NCBI RefSeq assembly: GCF_001761385.1
Contig: NZ_CP017476.1
Span: forward strand, 2,283,501 to 2,347,500
Length of the DNA: 64,000 nucleotides
Direction of reading: 5' to 3'
From: Hydrogenophaga crassostreae
GTDB lineage: Bacteria; Pseudomonadota; Gammaproteobacteria; Burkholderiales; Burkholderiaceae_C
Both the position numbers and the translations under genes were made by a program. Below are positions 1 to 8,266 of this stretch, one piece after another. Within the stretch, counting starts at the first letter, position 1. Each line of letters starts with the position of its first letter. The notes under the pieces are model-generated. The model saw only the letters and a list, made by a program, of their open reading frames with translations, had not been told where the DNA came from and did no database searches.

Positions 1-1
1 T

Positions 2-562
2 GTGGTTGCCTACGACTTCGGCGTGAAATACAACATCCTGCGCATGCTGGCCCAGCGTGGCTGCAAGGTCACCGTTGTGCCTGCGCAGACGTCGGCCGCC
101 GATGTGGCCAAGCTCAAGCCCAGCGGTGTGTTCCTTTCCAACGGCCCTGGAGATCCAGAGCCATGTGACTACGCCATTGCTGCTGCCCGCGAATTGATTG
201 AGAGCGGTGTGCCCACCTTTGGCATCTGCCTGGGCCACCAGATCATGGCCTTGGCCAGTGGTGCCAAAACCTTCAAGATGAAGTTTGGTCACCACGGAGC
301 CAACCATCCGGTGAAAGACCTCGACAGTGGCCAGGTCTGCATCACCAGCCAGAACCACGGCTTTGCTGTTGATGAAAAGAGCTTGCCTGGGAACCTGCGC
401 GCCACCCATGTGAGTCTGTTCGACGGAACGCTGCAAGGTTTGGCTCGAACCGACAAACCCGCTTTCTGCTTCCAGGGGCACCCCGAAGCTTCGCCCGGGC
501 CGCACGACATTGGTTACCTGTTTGACCGTTTCGTCGGATTGATGGAAGAAGCCACGGCATGA
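2..562 (+). CDS. carA: Carbamoyl-phosphate synthase small subunit, C-terminal part (window edge)
   Basis: Glutaminase subunit of carbamoyl-phosphate synthase. It hydrolyses glutamine and passes ammonia to CarB for arginine and pyrimidine synthesis. Only the class I glutamine amidotransferase domain is present; the reading frame is open to the window edge and roughly the first half of a normal CarA lies outside. The nucleophile is in GICLGHQ and the His/Glu pair in QGHPEASPGP, so the catalytic triad is complete. The GTG at base 2 is an internal valine codon, not a start. The stop overlaps the next start by four bases (ATGA), which implies translational coupling. Confidence 0.97.
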   Translation: MVAYDFGVKYNILRMLAQRGCKVTVVPAQTSAADVAKLKPSGVFLSNGPGDPEPCDYAIAAARELIESGVPTFGICLGHQIMALASGAKTFKMKFGHHGANHPVKDLDSGQVCITSQNHGFAVDEKSLPGNLRATHVSLFDGTLQGLARTDKPAFCFQGHPEASPGPHDIGYLFDRFVGLMEEATA

Positions 563-1224
563 GCTTTTACGGCGTCACCGACATCTGGACCTACGCGATA
601 GGCGCATTGGGCATTGTTCTGCTGCCCGGCCCCAACTCGATGTTTGTGTTGTCGGTTGCCACGGCGCGAGGGGTGAAGACCGGTTACCGGGCTGCGATGG
701 GCGTGTTCCTGGGTGATTCCATATTGCTGCTCATGACGGCATTGGGTGCTGCCAGCTTGCTTCGGACCTACCCGGCGTTGTTTGTCGTCGTGAAGTACGT
801 GGGCGCTGCCTATCTGGCCTGGTTGGGTTTCAACCTGATTCGCAGTGCCTGGAAACAGGGTTTTGCGAAACTGGCTGAGACCAAGAACGATGCAGACCAA
901 GCGCAGAGCCAAGTGGGTACATCAGACCCGTTTCAACGGGCCATGGTGATCAGTTTGCTCAACCCCAAGGCCATTTTGTTCTTGTTGTCGTTTTTCGTGC
1001 AATTCATTGATCCGCTGTACCCGACTCCTTCGATTCCCTTCCTCATATTGAGCGCCATCGTCATGGTGTTCAGTGCGCTGTACCTTTCGGCGCTGATCTA
1101 TGGAGGCGCCCACTTGGCGCAGACTTTCCGCAGCCGGCGCAAGCTGTCAGCCGGTCTGTCCAGTGGAGTCGGCGCTTTGTTCGTGGGCTTTGGGGTGAAA
1201 CTGGCCACGGCCAGCATGGGTTGA
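559..1224 (+). CDS. LysE/RhtB-family amino-acid exporter
   Basis: Predicted inner-membrane exporter of the LysE/RhtB family (221 residues, the normal size). The N-terminus carries the family pattern LLPGPNSMFVLSVATARG, followed by alternating hydrophobic segments consistent with about six helices, and a later NPKAILFLLSFF block also typical of the family. Substrate unknown; amino acids or homoserine-type compounds are usual. It is coupled to carA by a four-base overlap and sits inside the carA-carB interval, so it is probably co-transcribed with carbamoyl-phosphate synthase. A role in exporting a pathway-linked amino acid is only a guess. Confidence 0.9.
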   Translation: MSFYGVTDIWTYAIGALGIVLLPGPNSMFVLSVATARGVKTGYRAAMGVFLGDSILLLMTALGAASLLRTYPALFVVVKYVGAAYLAWLGFNLIRSAWKQGFAKLAETKNDADQAQSQVGTSDPFQRAMVISLLNPKAILFLLSFFVQFIDPLYPTPSIPFLILSAIVMVFSALYLSALIYGGAHLAQTFRSRRKLSAGLSSGVGALFVGFGVKLATASMG

Positions 1225-1265
1225 AGCACCCGCCCGCCGCTTGAATCAACGATAAGGATCTCTTC

Positions 1266-1628
1266 ATGAAGCTTTTCAGTTTTCCCGCCTTCGCCATTGA
1301 AAAGGCCATCGCCAAGCGCATGCTGACCTTGATGTCGCCCCACAAGGAATGGTTTGCGCAGCGTTGGGCGCAAAAACCGTACAAAAAGAGCTTTGTGGAA
1401 AACAAGGCCATGCCGCTGGTGACCTTGCTCGCCAAAGGCAAAACTTGGGACGATGAAACCTTCAATGCCGAAATGCTTGCTTGGGACGTACTGTTCTATG
1501 ACGCGGAGGTGGAGGTGTTGCGTCCTTTGATCGAAGGCGACGGCCTGCTGCAGTTGATGCAGAAAAACGTGCCTGCCGAACGCGTGCAGGCCTTGCTCGC
1601 CAAACTTGAATCCCAGCGGCACAGCTGA
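1266..1628 (+). CDS. Hypothetical protein between lysE-type gene and carB
   Basis: A 120-residue soluble protein that I do not recognise. An AAGGA ribosome-binding site lies about eight bases before the ATG. The sequence is rich in Lys, Leu and Ala with no signal peptide or membrane segment; the C-terminal half is predicted helical and acidic around residues 60-110. It follows the exporter by 41 bases and precedes carB by 56, so it is most likely a member of the carA-carB operon. No catalytic motif is visible and I assign no function. Confidence 0.75.
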   Translation: MKLFSFPAFAIEKAIAKRMLTLMSPHKEWFAQRWAQKPYKKSFVENKAMPLVTLLAKGKTWDDETFNAEMLAWDVLFYDAEVEVLRPLIEGDGLLQLMQKNVPAERVQALLAKLESQRHS

Positions 1629-1684
1629 ACAACCGTCAGCCACGCCTGAACCGCATCGTCAGTTAGACAGAACGCAGACCCGCC

Positions 1685-4600
1685 ATGCCCAAAAGAACAG
1701 ATATCCAGACAGTCCTCATCATCGGCGCAGGCCCCATCATCATTGGTCAGGCCTGCGAGTTCGATTACTCCGGCGTGCAGGCTTGCAAGGCCTTGCGCGA
1801 AGAGGGCTACCGCGTGGTGCTGATCAACAGCAATCCTGCCACCATCATGACCGACCCGGCCACGGCCGACGTCACCTACATTGAGCCCATCACCTGGCAG
1901 ACGGTTGAAAAAATCATCGCCAAAGAGCGTCCGTTGTGTGAGGGTGGCTTCGCGATCCTGCCAACCATGGGTGGCCAGACCGCGCTGAACTGCGCGCTCG
2001 ACCTGTGGCACCACGGGGTGCTCGAAAAACACAACGTAGAGCTGATCGGCGCCTCGCCCGAGGCCATCGACAAAGCCGAAGACCGGCTGAAGTTCAAAGA
2101 CGCCATGACCAAGATCGGTCTGGGCTCGGCTCGCTCGGGCATCGCTCACAGCATGGACGAAGCCTGGACCGTGCAAAAGACGGTGGGCTTCCCGGTGGTG
2201 ATCCGCCCCAGCTTCACGCTGGGCGGCACGGGCGGGGGCATTGCCTACAACCCGGAGGAGTTCGAGACCATCTGCAAGCGCGGCCTGGAAGCCTCTCCGA
2301 CCAACGAACTGCTGATTGAAGAGTCGCTGCTGGGCTGGAAAGAGTACGAGATGGAAGTGGTGCGCGACAAGGCGGACAACTGCATCATCGTTTGTTCGAT
2401 CGAAAACCTGGACCCCATGGGTGTGCACACTGGCGACTCCATCACGGTGGCGCCCGCCCAGACGCTGACCGACAAGGAATACCAGATCCTGCGCAACGCT
2501 TCTCTCGCTGTTCTGCGAGAGATCGGTGTGGACACCGGCGGCTCCAACGTGCAGTTCTCGATCAACCCGAAAGACGGTCGCATGGTCGTGATCGAGATGA
2601 ACCCGCGCGTGTCACGCTCTTCGGCGCTGGCTTCCAAGGCCACTGGTTTCCCGATCGCCAAGGTTGCGGCCAAGCTGGCGGTGGGTTACACGCTGGACGA
2701 GCTGCGCAACGAAATCACCGGCGGGGCGACACCCGCATCGTTCGAGCCATCGATCGACTACGTGGTCACCAAGATTCCACGTTTTGCTTTTGAAAAATTC
2801 CCGACAGCCGACAGCCGCCTGACCACGCAGATGAAGAGTGTGGGCGAAGTCATGGCCATGGGCCGCACCTTCCAGGAATCGTTCCAGAAAGCACTTCGTG
2901 GCCTGGAAGTGGGCGTGGACGGCATGAACGAAAAGACCCAGGACCGCGAGATCCTGGAGCGCGAACTCGGCACGCCAGGGCCTGATCGCATCTGGTACGT
3001 GGGCGACGCCTTCGCCGCCGGCTGGTCCATCGAAGAAGTGCACCACTTCACCAAGATCGACTTGTGGTTCCTGGTGCAGATCGAGGAGATCGTGAAGATC
3101 GAGCTTCAACTGGAGCAGACCACTCTCGATGCACTCGACACCGACACCCTGCGTGGCCTGAAGAAAAAGGGCTTCTCGGACCGCCGCCTGGCCAAACAGC
3201 TCAAGACCACAGAACAGGTCATTCGCGCGCGCCGCATCAAAGACAACATTCGCCCGGTCTACAAGCGGGTCGATACCTGCGCGGCCGAGTTCGCCACCGA
3301 CACCGCCTACCTGTACTCCAGTTACGAAGGCCATGGTGACGGTGAGTGCGAAGCCGAGCCGACCAACAACAAGAAAATCATGGTGCTGGGCGGAGGCCCG
3401 AACCGCATCGGACAAGGCATCGAGTTCGATTACTGCTGCGTGCACGCCGCGCTCGCCATGCGAGAAGACGGTTACGAGACCATCATGGTCAACTGCAACC
3501 CGGAAACCGTGTCCACCGACTACGACACCAGCGACCGCCTGTATTTCGAACCGTTGACGCTGGAAGACGTGCTGGAGATCGTGGACAAGGAAAAGCCGGT
3601 TGGCGTGATCGTGCAATACGGTGGACAGACGCCCCTGAAGTTGGCGCTGGGCCTGGAGGCCGCTGGCGTGCCCATCATCGGCACGAGCCCCGACATGATC
3701 GATGCCGCCGAAGACCGCGAGCGCTTCCAGAAGCTCCTGAACGAGCTTGGCCTGCGCCAGCCTCCGAACGCCACCGCTCGCACCGAGCCAGAAGCTCTGG
3801 AGAAAGCAGCTGCGTTGGGTTATCCACTGGTGGTGCGCCCCAGCTACGTGCTCGGTGGACGTGCCATGGAAATTGTTCACGAGCAGCGCGATCTGGAGCG
3901 CTATATGCGTGAGGCCGTCAAGGTGAGCCATGACTCTCCGGTGTTGCTGGACCGGTTCCTGAACGACGCGATTGAGTGTGATGTCGATGCCATTCGCGAT
4001 GCCTCTGGCCGCGTGTTCATTGGCGGCGTGATGGAGCACATCGAGCAGGCGGGCGTGCACAGCGGTGACTCTGCTTGTTCGTTGCCGCCGTATTACCTGT
4101 CCAAAGAAACGGTAGACGAGCTCAAGCGCCAGACGGCGGCCATGGCCGAAGGCCTGAACGTGGTGGGCCTGATGAACGTGCAGTTCGCGATTCAGGAGGT
4201 TGACGCTGAAGGTGCAAAGAAGGATGTGATCTTCGTGTTGGAAGTGAACCCCCGCGCGTCGCGCACGGTGCCGTTTGTGTCCAAGGCCACAGGCATTCAA
4301 CTCGCCAAGGTGGCGGCGCGTTGCATGGCGGGCCAAACCCTTGACAGCCAGGGCATAGGCGACGAGGTGACGCCGCCGTATTTCAGCGTGAAGGAGGCCG
4401 TGTTTCCGTTCGTGAAGTTTCCGGGTGTGGACACGATTCTGGGCCCCGAGATGAAGTCCACAGGGGAGGTCATGGGTGTGGGCAAGACTTTCGGCGAAGC
4501 CTTTGTTAAAAGCCAACTGGGTGCCGGTACACATCTCCCCAGGGCGAAGAAGGCCGATGGTTCGCCATCCGGCAAGGTTTTCCTGACGGTCAAAAACAGC

Positions 4601-4972
4601 GACAAACCACGGGCCGTGGAAATTGCCCGCCAACTGGTGGCCATGGGCTTTGAGCTGGTCGCGACGCGCGGTACGGCGGCCGCCATTGCTGCGGCAGGCG
4701 TGGCAGTGGATACGGTGAACAAGGTGACCGAAGGCCGTCCCCACATCGTGGACATGATCAAGAGCGACGGCATCGTGTTGGTGATCAACACGGTGGAGGA
4801 GCGCCGCAATGCCATTGCCGACTCAGGAGCCATCCGCACTTCGGCGCTGTTGGCCCGCGTGACCACCTACACCACCATTGCCGGCGCTGAAGCGGCTGTG
4901 GAGGGCATGGCCTATATGGACAGCCTGGGTGTGATTTCGGTGCAGGAAATGCATGCGCAACTGACCGCCTGA
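1685..4972 (+). CDS. carB: Carbamoyl-phosphate synthase large subunit
   Basis: Synthetase subunit that makes carbamoyl phosphate from bicarbonate, two ATP and ammonia supplied by CarA. At 1095 residues it is slightly longer than the E. coli enzyme. Two homologous ATP-grasp halves are clear: the first begins with LIIGAGPIIIGQACEFDYSG, the second (from about residue 565) with MVLGGGPNRIGQGIEFDYCC. Each has an NPRxSRxxxxxSKATG block. The last 140 residues form the MGS-like allosteric domain (VFLTVKNSDKPRAVEIARQL). Only about 50 bases separate it from the small upstream gene. Confidence 0.98.
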   Translation: MPKRTDIQTVLIIGAGPIIIGQACEFDYSGVQACKALREEGYRVVLINSNPATIMTDPATADVTYIEPITWQTVEKIIAKERPLCEGGFAILPTMGGQTALNCALDLWHHGVLEKHNVELIGASPEAIDKAEDRLKFKDAMTKIGLGSARSGIAHSMDEAWTVQKTVGFPVVIRPSFTLGGTGGGIAYNPEEFETICKRGLEASPTNELLIEESLLGWKEYEMEVVRDKADNCIIVCSIENLDPMGVHTGDSITVAPAQTLTDKEYQILRNASLAVLREIGVDTGGSNVQFSINPKDGRMVVIEMNPRVSRSSALASKATGFPIAKVAAKLAVGYTLDELRNEITGGATPASFEPSIDYVVTKIPRFAFEKFPTADSRLTTQMKSVGEVMAMGRTFQESFQKALRGLEVGVDGMNEKTQDREILERELGTPGPDRIWYVGDAFAAGWSIEEVHHFTKIDLWFLVQIEEIVKIELQLEQTTLDALDTDTLRGLKKKGFSDRRLAKQLKTTEQVIRARRIKDNIRPVYKRVDTCAAEFATDTAYLYSSYEGHGDGECEAEPTNNKKIMVLGGGPNRIGQGIEFDYCCVHAALAMREDGYETIMVNCNPETVSTDYDTSDRLYFEPLTLEDVLEIVDKEKPVGVIVQYGGQTPLKLALGLEAAGVPIIGTSPDMIDAAEDRERFQKLLNELGLRQPPNATARTEPEALEKAAALGYPLVVRPSYVLGGRAMEIVHEQRDLERYMREAVKVSHDSPVLLDRFLNDAIECDVDAIRDASGRVFIGGVMEHIEQAGVHSGDSACSLPPYYLSKETVDELKRQTAAMAEGLNVVGLMNVQFAIQEVDAEGAKKDVIFVLEVNPRASRTVPFVSKATGIQLAKVAARCMAGQTLDSQGIGDEVTPPYFSVKEAVFPFVKFPGVDTILGPEMKSTGEVMGVGKTFGEAFVKSQLGAGTHLPRAKKADGSPSGKVFLTVKNSDKPRAVEIARQLVAMGFELVATRGTAAAIAAAGVAVDTVNKVTEGRPHIVDMIKSDGIVLVINTVEERRNAIADSGAIRTSALLARVTTYTTIAGAEAAVEGMAYMDSLGVISVQEMHAQLTA

Positions 4973-5003
4973 GCTTCAGGCTCGCGTTCCGGCGCAGCCC
5001 CCG

Positions 5004-5032
5004 TTGGGGAATGGCTTCGGGGTATGCATAAT
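5004..5032 (+). promoter_or_regulatory. Candidate sigma-70 promoter upstream of greA
   Basis: TTGGGG at 5004-5009 and CATAAT at 5027-5032 are 17 bases apart. The -10 matches consensus at five of six positions; the -35 is weak. Transcription would start near 5039, just before the terminator hairpin at 5045, so most transcripts might end in the leader. The TTGGGG also forms part of a small C/G hairpin after carB, so the match could be chance. Confidence 0.4.
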
Positions 5033-5044
5033 ATGGCTTGAATC

Positions 5045-5082
5045 ACCGCCGACCGGTCACGCTCGGCGGTTTCCTTTTTTTT
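5045..5082 (+). terminator. Intrinsic terminator in the carB-greA interval
   Basis: A perfect 8-bp stem (ACCGCCGA at 5045-5052 with TCGGCGGT at 5063-5070) and a ten-base loop are followed by TTCC and a run of eight T. It ends carB transcription and also lies between the candidate greA promoter and the greA start codon. Confidence 0.85.
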
Positions 5083-5134
5083 CGGGGCCCTCATCGAGTG
5101 GCGCCATTCAAGACAAGTTAGCTGGAGAGACCGA

Positions 5135-5611
5135 ATGTCCACCATCCCCATCACCAAACGCGGCGCCGAGAAACTCAAGGCCGAATTGCATCAGCTCAAG
5201 ACGGTGGACCGTCCCTGGGTTATCAACGCCATTGCTGAAGCACGTGCGCAGGGCGATCTCAGTGAGAACGCCGAATACGAAGCCGCCAAAGACCGCCAGG
5301 GTTTCATTGAAGGCCGTATCGCGGAGGTCGACGGCAAGTTGTCGGCCGCGCAGATCATCGATCCGACCACGCTGGACGCTTCGGGCAAGGTGGTGTTTGG
5401 CGCCACGGTTGACCTTGAAGACGAAGACAGCGGCGCCAAGGTGACCTACCAGATCGTTGGTGAAGACGAGGCCGATATTAAGAAGGGCCTGGTCAACATC
5501 GGCAGTCCCATCGCCCGCGCGCTGATTGGCAAGGAAGAGGGCGATGTGGCCGAGGTTCAGGCGCCTAGCGGCAACCGGCGCTACGAGATCGTTGCGGTCC
5601 GCTATGAGTGA
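5135..5611 (+). CDS. greA: Transcription elongation factor GreA
   Basis: Rescues backtracked RNA polymerase by stimulating cleavage of the nascent transcript through the secondary channel. At 158 residues it has the normal length. The N-terminal coiled coil carries the acidic tip LSENAEYEAAKD, and the C-terminal FKBP-like domain contains GSPIARALIGKEEGD. The ATG is preceded by GGAGAG at good spacing. It lies 53 bases after an intrinsic terminator, so its expression probably depends on readthrough of that hairpin or on a promoter inside the leader. Confidence 0.97.
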   Translation: MSTIPITKRGAEKLKAELHQLKTVDRPWVINAIAEARAQGDLSENAEYEAAKDRQGFIEGRIAEVDGKLSAAQIIDPTTLDASGKVVFGATVDLEDEDSGAKVTYQIVGEDEADIKKGLVNIGSPIARALIGKEEGDVAEVQAPSGNRRYEIVAVRYE

Positions 5612-5650
5612 GACGGTCGCCAAGGCGGTTTTGATGCCAGCGGTGACCGC

Positions 5651-6115
5651 ATGACATTGAAGCGCCTGACGGTCGTGATCGCCGCCTTGTGGTGGGGTGC
5701 CTTGTCTGGCATCAGCTTCATCGCAGTTCCGTTGCTGTTTGCCAAACTGGGGCCCGCGCTGGCGGGACCGGTCGCGGCCAAGCTGTTTTCAGCGCAGTGC
5801 TGGATGGGCCTGGGCCTGGGCCTGGCCGTGCTGCTGATTCTTCGGCGAGAGCGTGAATCGGTCATGGGCGCGCAGGGCGATGCGGCGCCTTCGGTCGAGG
5901 GATTGCTCAACATGCAGACCGCTTTGGCGACCATGGGTTTCGTGGTGCTCGCGATGTTGATGGCGCTGATTCAGGAATTCGGCGTGGCCCAAAAAATCAT
6001 CACGGCCCGGGCAAGCGGCGGCAACTTGCGGCTGTGGCACTCGGTGGGCAGCATGCTGGTGCTGGGACAGTGGCTGTGTGCCGGCAGCGTGTTGTGGCGG
6101 GCATCAAAAAGATAA
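5651..6115 (+). CDS. DUF4149 domain membrane protein
   Basis: A 154-residue inner-membrane protein with four hydrophobic segments (about residues 7-30, 45-65, 90-112 and 128-148). The opening segment, with ALWWGALSGISFIAVPLLF, fits the DUF4149/TMEM205-like family. No function is established for bacterial members. It begins 39 bases after greA with no terminator between, so co-transcription with greA is likely. Confidence 0.8.
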   Translation: MTLKRLTVVIAALWWGALSGISFIAVPLLFAKLGPALAGPVAAKLFSAQCWMGLGLGLAVLLILRRERESVMGAQGDAAPSVEGLLNMQTALATMGFVVLAMLMALIQEFGVAQKIITARASGGNLRLWHSVGSMLVLGQWLCAGSVLWRASKR

Positions 6116-6161
6116 GTCGGCTCGGGGAGGGCATGCAATGAGCACCAAAAATCTGGGGTGA

Positions 6162-6544
6162 ATGGGCAAGAGGGTCGTGGTTCTGATCCTGCTTTTCATT
6201 GCGCTGGCGATGTTGAAACCGGTGGGCATCGTTCAGTCGGGCTCCCCTGGGGTGTTGACGATGTTCGGCAAAAAATCGATCAAGCGATCGAGGACAAGGT
6301 TGAGGCGACCCAAAAGAAGCTGACAGCTGAGCCTGATCTGGAGCGCATCAAGGTCAAAGCGGAGTCGGCCTTGGCCAAAGCCCGGCGCAAAGCCGAAGCC
6401 CTTAAGGCCAAGCGCCTGGAGATCATGCCCGACCTGCTCCAGTTGACGCGCCTGGAAAACGAAGCAGACGCGATCAAGAAATGGAACGGGCAAATGCCGC
6501 AGGTCACAGGCGGCGGCGCCCCGCTCGTGCAGATCAAGCCCTGA
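6162..6544 (+). pseudogene. Prohibitin-family (SPFH) protein, internally deleted remnant
   Basis: The ATG at 6162 opens a frame with a signal-anchor and the start of an SPFH domain (GIVQSGSPGVLTMFGKK), which then runs into a stop at 6321-6323. From about 6270 another frame, shifted by -1, continues with KIDQAIEDKVEATQ, a charged helical stretch, and ends KWNGQMPQVTGGGAPLVQ at 6544. That is the typical C-terminus of prohibitin-family proteins. The two pieces flank a gap where the central SPFH domain, some 150-170 residues, should be. The junction coincides with six A at 6270-6275. A deletion that also broke the frame explains this best. A short frameshifted membrane-anchored protein is possible but less likely. 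Confidence 0.75.
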
Positions 6545-6610
6545 ACCCAGCCCGGTGGCCGGGTTGCCGTGTCAACCCGATGCAGGGGAAAGACCTGCCG
6601 CGGGAGGTGC

Positions 6611-6695
6611 ATTTACCCAGGCCACCGCGGAACCGGCTCCGCAGGGCCACCAGTTCCGCCCCCTGAGGGGCGACGCCGAAGGCGGTGCAGGGGGG
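6611..6695 (-). repeat. Post-stop C/G-hairpin repeat, copy 1 (after folD)
   Basis: Read on the minus strand from the base after the folD stop, it holds six C, a GCC-TTC-GGC hairpin, CCCCTCAGGGGG, then GAGCCGGTTCCGCGG and finally CTGGGTAAA. The same order appears after lpd (38723-38814) and, more diverged, after aceE (13711-13800). No T-tract follows the stems, so simple intrinsic termination is not obvious. Confidence 0.7.
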
Positions 6696-7541
6696 TCACA
6701 ATCTTTCTGCGGATTCCAGCGTGTTGACCATCAACATGGTGATGGTCATGGGGCCCACGCCGCCGGGCACGGGTGTGATGTGGCCAGCGACCTCTTTCAC
6801 GCCGGCAAAGTCGACGTCCCCGCACAGCTTGCCTTCGTCATTGCGGTTCATGCCCACGTCGAGCACCACGGCGCCCGGCTTGACCATGTCGGCGGTCAAC
6901 ACATTGCGTTTGCCCACGGCTGCCACGATGACGTCGGCTTGCAGCGTCATGGCTTTGAGATCTTTCGTTCCGCTATGGCACACAGTCACGGTTGCGTTCT
7001 TTTGCAGCAGCATCAGTGCCATGGGTTTGCCAACGGTATTGCTGCGCCCGATCACCACGGCATGTTTGCCTTTCAGGTCGTACCCGATCGACTCCAGCAT
7101 TTTCATGCAGCCATACGGTGTGCAAGACTTGAATCCAGGCAGACCAGCCATCAATTCACCCGCGCTTTGTACTGAATAGCCGTCCACATCTTTGCTGCTG
7201 GCGATGGTCTCGATGACGCGATCAGGATCGATGTGTTTGGGTAAAGGCATCTGCACCAGAATGCCGTGGATGGTGGGGTCTTCATTCAGAGCGCGAATGC
7301 GGGCCAGCAGATCGCCTTCGCTCAGACTTGCTTCGTACTTCTCAAGCACCGAGTGCATACCCGTGTCTTCGCAGGCTTTGACTTTGTTGCGCACATAGAC
7401 CTGAGACCCGGGATCTTCGCCCACAAGAATCACCGCCAGGCCAGGTGTGATGCCTTTGGCTTTGAGCGCAGAAACGCGGGTGGCCACATCGGCGCGGAGT
7501 TGGCGGGAGAGGGCGTTGCCGTCGATCAATTGTGCGGTCAT
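6696..7541 (-). CDS. folD: Bifunctional methylenetetrahydrofolate dehydrogenase/cyclohydrolase
   Basis: Interconverts 5,10-methylene-, methenyl- and 10-formyl-tetrahydrofolate, supplying one-carbon units for purines and formyl-Met. At 281 residues it has the normal length. The N-terminal catalytic region contains YVRNKVKAC with the active-site lysine; the Rossmann part has VVIGRSNTVGKPMA; the C-terminus has the signature TPVPGGVGPMT. A terminator for the upstream regulator gene separates the two, so folD probably has its own promoter. The stop codon directly abuts a C/G-rich repeat. Confidence 0.97.
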   Translation of the reverse strand: MTAQLIDGNALSRQLRADVATRVSALKAKGITPGLAVILVGEDPGSQVYVRNKVKACEDTGMHSVLEKYEASLSEGDLLARIRALNEDPTIHGILVQMPLPKHIDPDRVIETIASSKDVDGYSVQSAGELMAGLPGFKSCTPYGCMKMLESIGYDLKGKHAVVIGRSNTVGKPMALMLLQKNATVTVCHSGTKDLKAMTLQADVIVAAVGKRNVLTADMVKPGAVVLDVGMNRNDEGKLCGDVDFAGVKEVAGHITPVPGGVGPMTITMLMVNTLESAERL

Positions 7542-7567
7542 GGGCGTTTGGTCCAGGAGTCTTGAAA

Positions 7568-7603
7568 TGAAAACGCCCGCCGAAGCGAATCGGCAGGCGT
7601 TGG
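7568..7603 (-). terminator. Terminator of the response-regulator gene
   Basis: Arms 7572-7583 and 7590-7601 form a 12-bp stem with a six-base loop. The single mismatch is a G-U wobble in RNA of the minus strand but a C-A clash on the plus strand, and TTTTC follows the stem on the minus strand. Both facts show that it serves the minus-strand regulator gene. Confidence 0.75.
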
Positions 7604-7620
7604 AACGGGTTTGTCGAAAA

Positions 7621-8247
7621 TCAGGCTTTGGCGGTGGATTGCCCCAAGGCGATCTTCAGCAGATCGGCCACGGTGTTGGCACCCAGTTTTTCCATGATGT
7701 TGGCACGGTGGGCTTCAACGGTCTTGATGCTGATACCCAGATCGTCGGCGATTTGCTTGTTCAAACGGCCGGCCACGATACGCTCGAGAACCTGCGTTTC
7801 GCGCCCTGTCAATTTTGACAGGAGGGCGTCGCGACTTGCGGCCTCCTGGTGGGTGGCGAACGCATCTTTGGCTGTATCCAGCATGCGTTCCACCAAAGCC
7901 ACCAACTGATCTTCCTTGAAGGGCTTCTGAATGAAATCCAGCGCACCCTTTTTCATCGACTCCACGGCCATGGGCACATCGCCGTGGCCTGTGATGAAGA
8001 CGATGGGCAAAGGCGACTGGCGCTCCATCAACTTTTCTTGAAGCTCCATGCCACTCATGCCGCCCATGCGGATATCGGCGATCAGGCAGGCCACTTCGCG
8101 GGCATCGTAGCGGCTCAAGAAAGCCTCGGCCGACTCAAAGCACCTGACACGAAAGTCTTTGCCTTCCAGCAACCATTGCAAAGAATCACGAACCGCCTCG
8201 TCGTCATCCACGACGTATACGGTGCCCTTTTTGGGGATCAAGCTCAT
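7621..8247 (-). CDS. FixJ-family two-component response regulator
   Basis: 208 residues. The receiver domain (about 8-125) has the acidic patch VVDDDEAVRD, the phospho-acceptor Asp58 in LIADIRMGG, and the conserved Lys in QKPF. A LuxR/FixJ helix-turn-helix follows (about 140-200, LTGRETQVLERIVAGRLNK). AAGGAA precedes the ATG. It lies 19 bases downstream of the sensor kinase on the same strand, so the two form a cognate pair. Targets are unknown; the divergent pyruvate dehydrogenase operon is an obvious candidate by position only. Confidence 0.93.
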   Translation of the reverse strand: MSLIPKKGTVYVVDDDEAVRDSLQWLLEGKDFRVRCFESAEAFLSRYDAREVACLIADIRMGGMSGMELQEKLMERQSPLPIVFITGHGDVPMAVESMKKGALDFIQKPFKEDQLVALVERMLDTAKDAFATHQEAASRDALLSKLTGRETQVLERIVAGRLNKQIADDLGISIKTVEAHRANIMEKLGANTVADLLKIALGQSTAKA

Positions 8248-8266
8248 CTGTTTCCTTCAATGTCTA

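Noticed and set aside
2612..4744. A 710-codon open frame antisense to carB
   Set aside because: It is an antisense shadow produced by high GC3 in carB; the His/Gln/Arg-rich composition has no domain features.
6269..6276. Programmed -1 frameshift at A6 in the prohibitin remnant
   Set aside because: Even with frameshifting the central SPFH domain would be missing, so a deletion must be assumed anyway; slippage is kept only as a side possibility.
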